Positions 34,373 to 46,283 of a DNA stretch of 64,000 bases are shown here, one piece after another. The position numbers and the translations under genes were made by a program. The notes beneath the pieces were generated by a model. The model was not told the DNA's origin, did no database searches, and was given only the letters and a program-made list of their open reading frames with translations. Source of the stretch: Straminergon stramineum (taxonomy: Eukaryota > Streptophyta > Bryopsida > Hypnales > Calliergonaceae); the NCBI GenBank assembly GCA_963920665.1, contig OY987268.1, positions 18,168,501-18,232,500 of the forward strand, given 5' to 3'. Numbering within the stretch: position 1 is the first letter of the stretch; the number at the start of each line of letters is the position of its first letter.

Positions 34373-35664
34373 AGGTAGAAACACCCCAAACCATCTATTA
34401 CCCATTCATGCACAGTAGATTTTCCTTGAAGTATCCCTAGACTTCCATTAATCCCTAAAGGACCAAGGCTATTTTTTTTGCAAAAAAACACTCAAAATTG
34501 CCAATTCTATAGCAAAGAGTAAGAAACTTTGAAAATTGTTTCTTTTTTTTTGCACATCTAACTATAGGATCTTACACCTCACTAGTATGAGAGTGAGGAA
34601 AACATTTCAGAAATTTTAACAAAACAGATTGCAAGACATTTGTGTTTAAAGTGAAAAAATAAGTTTTTCAGCTTATTGTAGGACTAGATTATTTGACTTT
34701 GAAGCTTCTTAACTTTAATTTTTTTCACTATAGAGTTTTGAGCTCTAAATGTTTAAGGTGGAGAATTGAGTTTAAAATCTAGGGAAAAAAATACAAAAAA
34801 AAAATCATTTTTATTCTTAAAAAAGCTGCTAAGTAGAAGTAGGTACAAGATAGAAGGAAAATGTAAATTATTAATATCTCTAAGATGGAATCAAAATGCA
34901 CTAATTCCAATGGTGAAATTTTTCTAGCAAGAAAATTGAACCATATGGACCTTTTTTTTCTAAACTCTAAAAATTGCATTCAAAAATAAATCCTACGAGT
35001 TATTTTTTCAAGAAGATGCTCTAATTGCCCGAAAAACAAGATTGTCCATAACTTCCTCATAACAAATCCAAATGGAATGAATCAAAGATTTCCATGTGGA
35101 CAAAAATATAATCTATGAGAAAATAAAATAAAGTAAAGAAAATTCAAAATTTTGATATTTCTTTTGCTATCCCCTCTCCCCTATTTCAAGCTTATTTGGG
35201 CATCACTTTTTTTCCTCGGCACTAAATGAAAAAAAGTAATATTTAAACAAAGCCAACCAATTTTTCTTTATTCATAAAAAAATTCAAAAAATCAAGACAA
35301 AAATTGAGACCATAGGTACTTGTCCGAAATCCTATTGTCCCCGATGGGACAATGGTCTCTTAGGGGTTAAAATGTCCCTCAAAACTCAAAAGTGTCATTA
35401 AATCTTCCACTTACATAATTTTAATTAGTTGACTGCTGATTTTGACAAATATCAATTTTAGATCTAGCTATATGACAATTTCAATGGTCCACAGAGCTTC
35501 CACTTTGAAAGTTCATAAAAATTACATTCCATATCCAAAAAATCTATTTTTTTTTATAATTCATGATTTTCAATTGCTAATACTACAAAAATATTTTTTT
35601 TCTAGAAAAAGGTGCCTCCAACTATGCTGAATTGCTTATATTGACAGTTTTTAAGTCTTTCCAC
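34373..35664 (+). mobile_element. TA-flanked MITE split by a TTAA element
   Basis: Left end AGGTAGAAACACCCC after TA at 34371-34372. The two halves (34373-34451 and 35367-35664) together align with the intact copy at 29086-29462. The right end is degraded (about CTTTCCACC at 35657-35664). The interruption is the 923-bp TTAA element at 34448-35370. Confidence 0.6.
34448..35370 (-). mobile_element. TTAA-flanked element, F1 group, complete (923 bp)
   Basis: TTAA at 34448-34451 and 35367-35370. The left end reads TCCCTAAAGGACCAAGGC and the right end, in reverse complement, reads CCCCTAAGAGACCATTG. Its whole length is the diverged reverse complement of 44450-45378. It has no long open frame. The empty counterpart at 29161-29164 supports a TTAA target duplication. 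Ends starting CCC next to TTAA are the piggyBac hallmark; the transposase that moved it is not in this window. Confidence 0.8.
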
Positions 35665-36061
35665 CAAAGAAGGTATTTGAACTTTCATGAGCCTCCATTT
35701 GCAGGCATTGAAGGTTCACTGACATCGTAGGCAAGGTGAAAATGATACCAAATATTGCATCTTCACTCATTGTAACTTCTCTTAATTCACGTAGCAAAAA
35801 TGGGGCTTGGTGCCAGCTAATCACATCCTCAATCAAGGTCAGCACAGCACATGCCAAAATGGTTTCGAACTTATCTTTTTTGAAATTCTTTGCGAGCCCT
35901 TTAACTTACTCCAAGCAAGTTAAGTTCCGCCTTGGGAGTCGCGGTCAACACAAGAGGCTGTAGGTGATAAGCTGATGACACATAACTTACTCACATTGAA
36001 GTTCAATGTACTATGTACTATACTGATATTTCCATGCACTTGTTTCATTGCCTTCTACTCA
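35665..36061. other. Intergenic, nothing recognised
   Basis: Short open frames on both strands between 35651 and 35963 show no known motif. GC is slightly higher than in the surrounding AT-rich DNA. Confidence 0.4.
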
Positions 36062-36200
36062 CCCCAATAGGCGGTATTATGTTGAGGTAGTTCAAATTTG
36101 GGGCCACTCATTCCAATAGATGAGTGTTAAATTAGTTCTAATTCGGGACCACTCACTTCAATAGGTGGTGTTAAGTTAATTCTAATTTGGGGCCAACATG
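36062..36200 (+). repeat. Three degenerate tandem units of about 47-50 bp
   Basis: A unit with CAATAGGTGGTGTTAAGTTA and TTTGGGGCCACTCA-like parts repeats three times, starting near 36063, 36114 and 36160. Local tandem duplication without coding content. Confidence 0.65.
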
Positions 36201-39200
36201 AAGAAGATCTAGAGTTCGTTTGGGTTGTTCAAGATCCCACGTGAAAGTTTAGAACAACGGGAAAGAATATGTGAACTACCGGTACTTTCATCTGCTCTCA
36301 AAAGTCATAAACATTTTGGAACTTCAAGGTAGGGAACCCTTGACTTTCTATAAATCAAGGCTCCTTTCACTAGGAATGAATTGTGGGTCACTGTAACAAG
36401 AATATATTCTAGGTACAATGATATTGTAGAAGGACTTCCTTGATCTTCTCCATTCAAGAATTGGTTCTAGTAGACTCCATCATACACTTATGATTAATCA
36501 ACATCTATTGTCACATTTGATGGGTTGATCTTGGCTCTTCTTAGGCAATCACAACATTGAAAACTTCACCATTGTGTACCCTCAATTATGATTATTGTAA
36601 TTTTTGTTACTCTTATTACTATTAGGATAGTATAGAATTTGTCTTCAATTCCATTAATTTTTTTGGTTATTTTTTCTTGTCAAATTTGGTGTGCAGTCTT
36701 AGGTGAGACCTCTTATTCATATTGGATCCTAAAAAGGCTAGAGTTTTGTTTTTCCTCCCTCGATAGAGGATTCAATTTCCAATCTCCTACCATGGATATT
36801 GATGTAGGATCTTGAACAAATGCACAATTAATTCATGATAGTTTCAAAGTTTTTCTTTAGTATCAACTTTCAAAGGTCTAGAGTAGGTTTTATTTTCTTT
36901 AAGAAACAAGCTTTTATGAAAATACAAACTTTCAAATTTTTCATTTAAATATTGCATAATGAAATTGAAAATAGACTATTGCGAATTTGGAATTCCATTT
37001 CATTTTTTTGTCCACTAAATACTTAATCAAATTTTCTTAGTATAGATTAAATCAAAAAATAATTGCAATCATTTTGAATCTCCTTTATTCATATAAGCTA
37101 TGGCATTTGAGTAATACCAAATTTTAATACAATGACTAAAACTTTGATCGCAATATCCAAGACATAGATTCCTTTAAAATATTGATTTAAGCATCATTTT
37201 GTATAAAGTCAATCTTAATACAATTTGACTATGTAAGTTTCACTTGGTTAACACTCATTGTAATTAATTTGAAATATACTATGAGTTTTGACATACAATG
37301 GTAATTATTTATTGTAGTACAATAATAGATGACTTCTACATTTTTTTTTGGATATGGATGATAAGAAAAATGATCTTAAGCAAGAAAATTTGATTTTCAT
37401 CATGATTGGTTTATAGAACTCAGGATAAGGACAAATGGAATGCACTTATATGATGATGCCTATATCCTCATATTGTAGAATATTGGTAAGCATACATGCA
37501 TAAATATTCATTTATTTTAAAAGCTCCAATCATCGTGAATATTTAGAGATATAGGTATAAGATGGGAGGGAAACTAAAATGCTATTAATTCTAAAGTTGA
37601 ATTGAAATATGTCAATCCTAGTAGTGAGATTATTGTAGCAAGTAATTTAAATCTCTTGGACCTTTTTCTTAAATAGTGAATTTTAATTAAAAAAAATTCA
37701 ACATTATATTTTATCCTAAAGAACAATTTATGATGGTCTCTAAAACAAGACTCTTCATAACTTTCACATTATTAGCACACATGAAATGAATGAAAGATTT
37801 GTATGCAAATATAATATATCCTATCAAAAAATTATTTCAGTTATTTCCAATTTTTTGGTGTCTTTTCACTACTTAAACTTGTTTTTTTTACTTTGAGCAA
37901 CCAAGTTTTTTCTATGGGTGGCATAACTTCTGCTACTTAACTAGTAGAAATAAAGATTATACTCCTAGAAGGCTAGTTTATTCCTCCACCTCCAAATAAT
38001 ATTTCAAAAAATCACACTAAAATTTGAGATAAGAAGAAGATGAATGCATGTTAGGCATGCATAATAGACCAATAATTTTGGTATCCAAATGCACTAGATG
38101 GATAATTTTGAGAAGTTAAAAATTTATGAACAAATATATCAAATTAACCTTGGAGTAAAATTAATATTGTGAATATTGAGAATGTTAATCTTGTTTTATT
38201 ATCACCAAAAAATTCATAAAATAGTGATTATATTCTCAAAAAATTAGATTCTTTGAAGACACTATATGTCTCATTGCAAAAGTGTATCTTATATTTTATG
38301 AAAAAATACCTTGGGATTCTAGAGATTGAGAAAGTATAAAATGAAGGTCTATAGTGCATTAATTTCCCCCACCAATTACATTGATTTGTCCTACTAGTGT
38401 ATATTACAAAATAAATTTACATAGCATTACAAATTTTACAAGCAAGAATTATTTTACCACTAATAGTTGTATATATGTTCTTCATATTGAAGAGTCATAA
38501 CAAACATCAATGGTAAAAATATTCCTCCCTTGTAAAGAGTTATAACCAAATGTAAGTTTATTTTGTAACACTCATTAATAGAACAAATCAATAGGCCTAT
38601 TTCATCTTGTTGTTTTTCAACAATGCATTCATATATATATATATATTTTATTTATTTTTTATTTTTTATTTATTTTATTTATTTTTTATTTTTTATTTTT
38701 TATTTTTTATTTTATTTTAAGGTAGAAGTATTCAACAACACCTCTACAATATTGTTGTAATGTGGGTTGACTACTATTTGAAATTGACACCATCATTTGT
38801 TAGAAGGGAGTGTTTATATAGTGTCAGGAGTTGTTTAGTGTTGGGAGCATTGTTGTTAGTTGTTTTTGTTAGTTGTTGGTTGATAAGCAATTGGTGAGTA
38901 GTTAAAACTAGGGGTAGAGGGGGCAGATTTAGAATTAGCCAATGGCTAGCCACTTTAGGTTGTGATGGCTATTTAGAGGCAAGGATTGGTCCCTTGTCTC
39001 TCTCTTTCTCTTGTTTTCTGGTGATTTGAAAGTGTGGGATGTACTTGGGTGCAAAGTTGTGTATTTATTGGTGATTTTTTATTTTACACTATTTGGAATG
39101 GTATGAAAAGAATACAAAAATACACACACTATATATATTAGTTTTATAACATTCCAAACTACCATATTTAGTGCACATCATATATTCATATAATTCCCAA

Positions 39201-39262
39201 ACTAGTCCAAATTAGTTTCATTATCATAAAGCACACTAATTGAATCAACTAAAATAGGAGTG
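36201..39262. other. AT-rich intergenic stretch with low-complexity DNA
   Basis: No gene recognised. A TA run followed by a long T/A-rich TATTTTT series fills 38630-38719. A segment at about 38800-39060 (with 'gttgttagttg' repeats and a CTCTCTCTTTCTC tract) has the look of a retrotransposon long terminal repeat, but I could not define its ends, a primer-binding site or a partner. Confidence 0.4.
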
Positions 39263-39264
39263 TA

Positions 39265-39555
39265 AGATAACTATGCCTAATTTTGATTATTTCCTAAAAT
39301 CGACCACTTCAAATTTTTTGTCTAAAATGTACTCCCATTATTCAAGAGAGACTATGGTCGGTTTTCAAAACACCTATTTACAACACTTTGAAAATTTGTA
39401 GTTTATTCATACAATGTCCAAAGAATGCATTCTAAAAGAATTTAGATTCCCCTTTTGACTACCAACAAGATCCCACTAAAAGTTTTTCTCAACATAGTAA
39501 TAATGGGAACCCTATTCAGAATTGCTTAGTTGTGCAATTTTAGGTGTTGTTACCT
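39265..39555 (-). mobile_element. TA-flanked MITE, R1 group, inverted copy (291 bp)
   Basis: Left end AGATAACTATGCCTAATTTTG after TA would be over-long to quote in full; its first 13 bases AGATAACTATGCC match the R1 end with three changes. The right end is GTGTTGTTACCT before TA (39556-39557). The interior is the diverged reverse complement of 444-723, including a TATGGTCGGTTTT segment. Non-coding. Confidence 0.65.
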
Positions 39556-39711
39556 TAGTGCAACTCTTGAAAATATTTTTACAAAAAACTATCTTCAAAT
39601 TGACTCTATAATGATTTCACATGTTTTCAATTTGCGGGGAATGAAAATCACGGCTGCCTCAGAATAAGTACTCCAATGCATCCCCATCGATGCAATTTTC
39701 TATTTCACATA

Positions 39712-39984
39712 TGGTGGGCACCTCCAAATGCACCACTAACCCTAAACTGCCATCTTCACTTTGTGTACATCTCCAAAATCAATTATATACCTAAGTGTAA
39801 GAAGCGCTTTTAGAACCACACTTTGTTCCTTCCTAACTTTTATATACAGAATCCAAATGTCCTGTTCTTTGATGCGTTGGAACCTCCCACATACCAGTAA
39901 AAAAATTTCAAAAATTTGAATAGTCTAATAATAGTAATTAGGCACAATAACAACTAGTGGTGGCTTAGGAGGGGGTACCCACCT
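39712..39984 (-). mobile_element. TA-flanked MITE, R2 group (273 bp)
   Basis: Left end TGGTGGGCACCTCC after TA (39710-39711), right end GGGGGTACCCACCT before TA (39985-39986). The interior matches the reverse complement of 1-100 and parts of 6154-6440. Non-coding. Confidence 0.65.
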
Positions 39985-39986
39985 TA

Positions 39987-41088
39987 ATAGATATATGGGT
40001 ATGAGCCTCACAAGGCCTACTCCATCTGGACCAGCTGGCTGATTTTACCATGCTAATTACTTAATTAATCCATCCATCCCATTCCACTGCGGCTATTCTC
40101 CACGCACCCAAGTTAATATATTCCTTGCCAGGATCTAGGGGTGGGACCCTGGCCTCCTGGACGGTGGATTGCGCCCAATATTCTACACTACCCCGCCCAA
40201 GTCTTCAACATGGATGGGCAATCAAAGGATCTACAAATATTCTTCCGTTGAGTGACGGATGGCCATTATTTTAGCCCGGAGTGGACAGAGCTGGTTGTGT
40301 GTTTTTCTAATATGAAAAAAAGGACTAGTAGTCTATCATATGATAAACAGTGAGTGAATGCGGTGGGGATCATTTGATCCTACCTTAGGACAGACAACAA
40401 GGTGCACACTCCCACAGTCACAACTAAGCTTATTTTATTTTACATTAAACTGATAAGTGGAGCATGGGTGAGTGTGTGCAGTGAAATCCGAAGCTTGTCT
40501 GAGTTGGGAAAGAAATGGAACCTTCTCCCGCTTGCAAGCCAGGGAGCGAGGGAGCAAGCAGCAGTGAGAGATCAGCAGATCTTATATTATTCCCCAGGTA
40601 ATGATCTTTAGATGTTCTCAACATGGAAACCAGATGTCAATTATGGCACTGGTGATGGGGACCAGCGTATGGGAATTTTGTTTTTTTGAGTTTTACCAGC
40701 TCATTTCCTTCAATTCCCAAATTGAATGACTGACCTTGTTTTTTCAAGTTTGGAGTACAGGTATTTTCTCTATTTTTTACTCAAAATAAAAAAAAATTCT
40801 AGATTTTTTTTACTGGCTTTTGTCGATGCAACTGGTTTTGTTTTTTTCCCAATTCCACCAACTAACTTTGAACTAGATGCCGGTTATTCTTGAACATTGT
40901 CGGTGAGACTCCTTGTTGGGGTTTAAGATACTAAGTATTGGAGCAGAGCTTGATCTCTTGCAATTGTTTTTGTGGGCTAGGGTGAACCGACCCCAACACT
41001 TGTGCAGTCCCAAAGTCATTTCAAGGGTGCATGTAAAAAAAAAGTGTCCCCCTATTTTGTGCTTGATTAATTTATCTTCTACAATGAA
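39987..41088. other. Intergenic, slightly GC-richer, nothing recognised
   Basis: Short open frames at 40402-40611 and 40873-41119 have no recognisable motif and overlap on opposite strands. No paired repeat ends seen. Confidence 0.4.
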
Positions 41089-41263
41089 TAGGGGTATCAA
41101 GGGGATCCATACTAATTAATCAACATTTCATACTACATAAATATCTACCTTTATTATACATCAATAGTTATTGAAGTGTCTAGGGGATGTACATGGTGTT
41201 TCAAACATCTACAATTTTCCACAATAAGTCCCTTTAATTTTTTGGTCCCCTTGATACCCCTAT
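41089..41263. repeat. Inverted-repeat element (175 bp)
   Basis: ATAGGGGTATCAAGGGGA at 41089-41106 is repeated inverted at 41246-41263. Size fits a MITE. Flanking duplication and superfamily not resolved. Confidence 0.55.
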
Positions 41264-42825
41264 CCAATGTACACTTGTAATATCTAATCTAGGGCCTCTA
41301 GTTGCAAATATGAATTCCAAATTTCCAAATTTTATGATGTGGGGCAAATAAAAAATTCCCAACATTTTCTCCAAGGATAAAATTGGGGATGTGTGAGAGG
41401 GTCAATTCACCTCGGACGTTTTGTAGACCCAAATCTCCCACACACACTCCCCTCCAACAATTGAAAATGGATGAACTTATTATTTACCACAAATGATGAG
41501 ATTCGAAAATTTTCAAATCATATTTGAAATTGAGGATCTTGTATAATATTGTTAACATTAGCATTGCAATTTCCTAGCTAGCTAATTACTCTCTCCAAAT
41601 TAAACTAAATTCATTTTCAAGGATCTAGAGAGGGATTATCCCTCTCTACAAGGAGGAATGGTTTAGGCTAACTAACAATGTTATGTTGAAGAGAGGTCAA
41701 GAGATACACAATTAACCAATTGAAAAATAGGGGAAAATTTTTTACATTCATTGAAACTTTTGAATCTTTAATTCCAAATGACCTAACGTGTCCTAGCCTT
41801 GGTTGTTATCCAGTATGTTAAAAAAAACAAGACACTAATTGTAAGTATCTCAATCCAAATCAAAATATGTAATATACACATATCTCTTTATATGATGTTT
41901 CATAGAAATCAATCCTCTATGCATTATTTGCTATTTGAATCTTTTGTATTTTACTTGATAATCAATTGAATATTATTTTCCTACACTTGTGACCATAAAT
42001 CACAATTTTATATTACATAAAAAATCAATCCTATAAATGATGGACCCCAACTTGTTACTATTGATTTTTATACTCATTTCATTTTATGTTTTGATTTTTA
42101 ACTTTCATGTCTATTTATTTCTATTACTATGTCATTATAGTTCTCCTAAACACAAGAAGCTTTACTTTTGAAAGATGGATTCTAATATACAAATATTGCT
42201 TTCAATACATGTTACATTTTCATTCAAATCCATCACTTTTTAACTTTTTAACCATTGCACACAATTACTTAATTTAGTATTAAAAATAACACGCAACTAA
42301 TTGCAACAAAAAAATTCTAAGATTAAAATGAAAAAATTCGTTTTTAAAGATGAAGGCATTGATTGAAACACTAATAATAATCATTTTTGTGTGGACATGA
42401 AACTTTTTGACCTAAATTTTAAGATTTTTTTCAAATTCATTGTCAAAAAGTAATATCTTGACTTTCATATCAATATTTCAATAACAATATCATTACAATT
42501 ATTTTAGATTAGATATGAGAAGTACGTTCTTTGAATTATGAGCTCCAAGATGATTGCAAAGTTATATTCAATGTAATAATTTGGTTCTTAATACAAGAAT
42601 GTTGGGCAACAAAAAAGACTTTTTATTTTTGAGTCTTTTTTCTGGAATTTTTTTCAAGAATTTGCAACTAAATTTCAAAGAAAGTCATTACCTTGTAGAA
42701 GTTTTTAGACACTTGCATTTTCCTACGAGATGAGCTATATATGTGCAAAGTGATGTAAAAAATACTTTTCTTTAAAGATTCAATGTAAATACCATGCTAT
42801 CATTGAGGTTTTAAACTTTGAAATT
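41264..42825. other. AT-rich intergenic stretch, nothing recognised
   Basis: No exon, RNA gene or paired element ends recognised in about 1.5 kb of AT-rich DNA. Confidence 0.45.
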
Positions 42826-43391
42826 TTAACCCCTAAATGATCAAGGCACATTTTAGGTTGAAGTTTTGAAAAACTACCACTTTTTAGGGCAATGAGAAAA
42901 AATGATTTTCTTTTTTCCAAATTCAACCATATAAATTTGTACTAGACTACTATGGGAATATGTGGAAAAAAATTCAAAAACTTTGACCTTGTGGATTGAA
43001 AGATTATAACATTTGAATTCTAGAGACAAAAAATTCTTCAACCTTGCCCGACAAGGCTACAAGACTTTAGTCTCGTTCTAGAGTGAGGTTTTTACACTAC
43101 AAATGGTGTTTTTTCACTTTTGCATCTTGTATCATGTAAGCTACATACTTGCCAAATTTCAAAATTATAAGAAGAGTTTTACACATACTACTTGAGGTGC
43201 CCCAAAAGTTCAGGGCAACATAACTTTTGATTCCAGCACTCGATTGGAAAAAATTATATAGCCACTACAAGGATACTTGTTCACACCTTATGTCAAAATT
43301 CCATGAACACCAAAACTAAAATTGACTTCATAAGAATTTACCTAAAATTTCTTGCATATGTTGAATAGTCACTTGGTCCTTCAGGGCATAA
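42826..43391 (+). mobile_element. TTAA-flanked element, F4 group, degraded copy (566 bp)
   Basis: Left end TTAA-CCCCTAAATGATCAAGGC (42826 on). The right end is degraded: TTGGTCCTTCAGGGCATAA, ending 43391, where the last four bases should be TTAA. Left-end likeness to 52884-53528 groups them. Non-coding. Confidence 0.55.
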
Positions 43392-43914
43392 CACAATAGA
43401 CTTCAATGAAGTAGTCATGTAATGTTACAAATGGATTAGAAAAGCTTATCAAAGTAATGAAAATTTCTTATTTGTCTAGGTTAATATTGAAAACACATTT
43501 TATCTCATAATTCTACAACTACTTAGTCAAATAGGGCAAAATTAATGTACTATGAAGTTGATAAAATGTCACATGGTCTCATAAGAAAATTATTTTTAAA
43601 TCATCTTTTGACTTTACAATGGTCTCCTCCTAGTATGCAAAAGCCTAATATGGGCATCTAAATTATTTAGGATTTATCCTAAATAATCAAAATAATCGGA
43701 AGGGAGTACTAACAATTTGATACCACTTTCGAGGGTCTCAACTACCATGACTAGATGCTAAACCAAATGGTAAAGGCCTCGCATAGTTGGGGACTTTATT
43801 TATTGGTTTTCTAATTTTGGAGTGTTTTTGTTTTTTTGATGAAAAACTCCAATCTAATATTTCAGGATCCAAAGGAATAGTGTAGAATTTATTGTATATT
43901 TTAAACCCGGTACT
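43392..43914. other. AT-rich intergenic stretch, nothing recognised
   Basis: No gene or paired repeats seen. A minus-strand frame at 43738-43929 is short and has no motif. Confidence 0.4.
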
Positions 43915-44188
43915 CTTCAAATCCATCACTTTTTGCTATTGTCTGTAATTTCTATTATTAGACTGGTCAAATTTTCAATTTTTTTTCTTGTTGGCAAATG
44001 AAAGGAGGTTCCAACAAATCAAAAATATAACGCTTAGATATTGTATGCAAAAGTTATGAACAAACCAAATTTTTTTGGTCAATGTTCTTAGAACCATTTC
44101 TTCGACATATGTACATATTGATTTGGGAGATGTATACATAGAGATAATGGCGGTTTTCCAAAGGGTGTACTTTTGGATGTACTCACTT
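43915..44188 (+). mobile_element. R2-group MITE, degraded copy
   Basis: Aligns with 6180-6440 (shared ACTTTTTGCTAT, GGCAAATGAAA-like and GGGAGAT segments) and ends near GGATGTACTCACTT at 44188. The left terminal repeat is not recognisable. Confidence 0.5.
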
Positions 44189-44202
44189 CAACGGTGCTAG
44201 TA

Positions 44203-44407
44203 TGTGAGCCCAAGAATGCGAGCTTGTGAGCATTGAGCCTACATTATAGGTACCTATAATATAGATATCCGACACTATAGAAGGTGTATGTATCATAAAC
44301 ACCTATAATATGGGTATTTGTAACATATATATCCTACAATCATACACAATTTCTATAGTTTTTACATCTATAACATAGGTGTAGTATTCTAGGTTCATGG
44401 GCTCACA
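44203..44407. mobile_element. Inverted-repeat element with GTGAGCCCA ends (205 bp)
   Basis: TGTGAGCCCAAGAA on the left is matched by TTCATGGGCTCACA on the right. The interior has repeated CCTATAATAT/ATAGGTG type segments that can also pair. No coding capacity. It lies between an R2 copy and a TTAA element. Confidence 0.6.
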
Positions 44408-44449
44408 CTCCTATGCTTACATAATAGCAACCCTTGTATCCACCTTTAG

Positions 44450-45378
44450 TTAACCCCCAAAGGGCTATTGTCCCTTTGGGAGACAATTGAGATTTTGGGC
44501 AGGTACCTAAGGTCTCAATTTTTGTCCTGATTTTTTGAAACTTTTTATGAAGATAAAAAAATTGATTAGCTTCGTGGAAATATAATTTTTTTTTAATTTG
44601 GTGCTTGGGAACAAAAGTTATGCCCAAATAAGCTCAAAACAGGGGAGAGGGGGTAGCAAAAAAAGTTTCAAAAATTTGAATTTTTTTATTTTTTATTGTT
44701 TTACCTTATAGATTGTATTTTTTTCTACACGGAAAGCTTTGATTCATTCCATTTGGATTTGTTATGAGAAAGTTATAGACAATCTTGTTTTTCAGGCACT
44801 TAGAGCATCTTCCTAAAAAAATAACTTGTAGGATTCATTTCTGAATGCAATTTCTACAATTTTTCAAGAAAAAAAGGTCCATACCGTTTCAATTGCCTTC
44901 TAGAACAATCTCACCATTGGGATTAGTGCATTTTAATTCCATCGTAGAGATATTAATAATTTAGATTTTCCTTCTATCTTGTACCTACTTCTACTTAACA
45001 ATTTTTTAAAGAATCAAAATTAATTATTTTTGCATTTTCTTTTTTTTCCTAGACTCTCAACTCAATTCTTCACCTTAAAGATTTAAAGCTCAAAACTCTA
45101 CAGTGCAAAAAATTAAAGTTAAGAAGGTTCAAAGTCAAATAACCTAGTCCCACAATGTGTGGAAAAACATGTTTTCTTCACTTTAAACGCAGATATCTTG
45201 CAATTTATGCGGTCAAAATTTCTGTAGTTTTTTCCAGACATTTTGGTACTAGTTAGGTGTAAGATCCTATGGTTAAATGTGAAAAAAATAAAAAATTCAA
45301 ATTTTTTACTCTTTGCTCCCAAAATGGAAGTTTTGAGTGTTTTTTTGAAGAAAAAGGCCTTGGTCCTTTAGAGGTTAA
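44450..45378 (+). mobile_element. TTAA-flanked element, F1 group, complete (929 bp)
   Basis: TTAA at 44450-44453 followed by CCCCCAAAGGGCTATTG. The right end is GGCCTTGGTCCTTTAGAGG followed by TTAA (45375-45378). It aligns over its length with 34448-35370 (inverted) and with 6440-7430. No long open frame, so non-autonomous. This is the best reference copy of the F1 group in the window. Confidence 0.8.
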
Positions 45379-45394
45379 TATGTGACTGTGTGGT

Positions 45395-45502
45395 TCACAA
45401 CTGTAAATTCTTCACCAAAATTTGAAGCATGTCCATAATCAATAAATTTATATACCAATATCCAAGAAGCTCAGAAAAAGGCCTTGGGCATTTAGGGGTT
45501 AA
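45395..45502 (+). mobile_element. Right-end fragment of a TTAA element, F4 group
   Basis: Ends GGCCTTGGGCATTTAGGGG-TTAA (TTAA 45499-45502), the same as the right end of 52884-53528, including the preceding 'agctc..aa' segment. No left end is seen, so this is a fragment. Confidence 0.6.
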
Positions 45503-45645
45503 ACCAACACACAAGTATTGAATTTGCAATAGGGGTCTATTCCCTTTCACACCCAATTCCATCACAAGTTGTGTTGGGTGGGTGGGGAGCTTTGAACTTG
45601 AATTTCTACCATTGAAATTAAATTCAAAGTGCATCAAAAAGAATT

Positions 45646-45900
45646 AAGGCCATATTTGTTATATTGAGACTTTTCGTAGTCTCATTTTAATCCTCAACTT
45701 GAAGATAAACCGCTTTATCTCTTTACTAGTATTTTTTTATAAATAGGTAACAATACCAAATTTTAGAATTTCATTATAGAATCACTATTTGAGCATTATT
45801 TATTTTTGATTTCAATTACTATTGTTTTAAATGAATTTTCCAATAACTAGCATTCTATTTCAAAATCTATGAAAAATCTCAATATAACAAATATGGCCTT
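45646..45900. mobile_element. MITE with AAGGCCATATT ends, copy 2 (255 bp)
   Basis: Left end AAGGCCATATTTGTTATATT and right end complementary to it (ending ATATGGCCTT). Nearly the same interior as 32835-33091. Flanked by GAATT and AATTG, so the exact target duplication (TTAA, AATT or shorter) cannot be settled from this copy. Confidence 0.8.
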
Positions 45901-46283
45901 AATTGATGAAAGGATAATTAAAGGTAGTTTTAACCCTTAAAGGACATTTTATGCCCCTCGGCCCTTCTATCCAGAGAATAACGGAAATCACAGGAGCTTT
46001 TATGAACAATTCTTTTCAAAAATTGTCGTGTATTTCTCCTCCTCCTCCTCCCCCTTCTAGGCATCGAATATAGTTCTCTTTTTGTAAAGTTCTAATCTTT
46101 GGAAGGGATATATAACATTCTTGATCATAGTTCATGATAGTTGTTTGCTAAAGGTGTCCAATTGAGGGCCTGTGACTTGAGAGCAAAACTATTCATCAAA
46201 TACAATTTTCTCACTTGCCTAGAAATCCAATTTTCCTACTTGTCCGGTCTAAAATCATCATGGCAAATTCCTTGGGGTACCCG
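45901..46283. other. Intergenic with one lone TTAA element end
   Basis: TTAACCCTTAAAGGACATT at 45930 looks like a left end of the TTAA family, but no partner was found. A CTCCTCCTCC run is at about 46037. No gene recognised. Confidence 0.4.

Noticed and set aside
38800..39060. Possible solo long terminal repeat
   Set aside because: Composition is suggestive, but no TG...CA boundaries, target duplication, primer-binding site or second copy could be identified.
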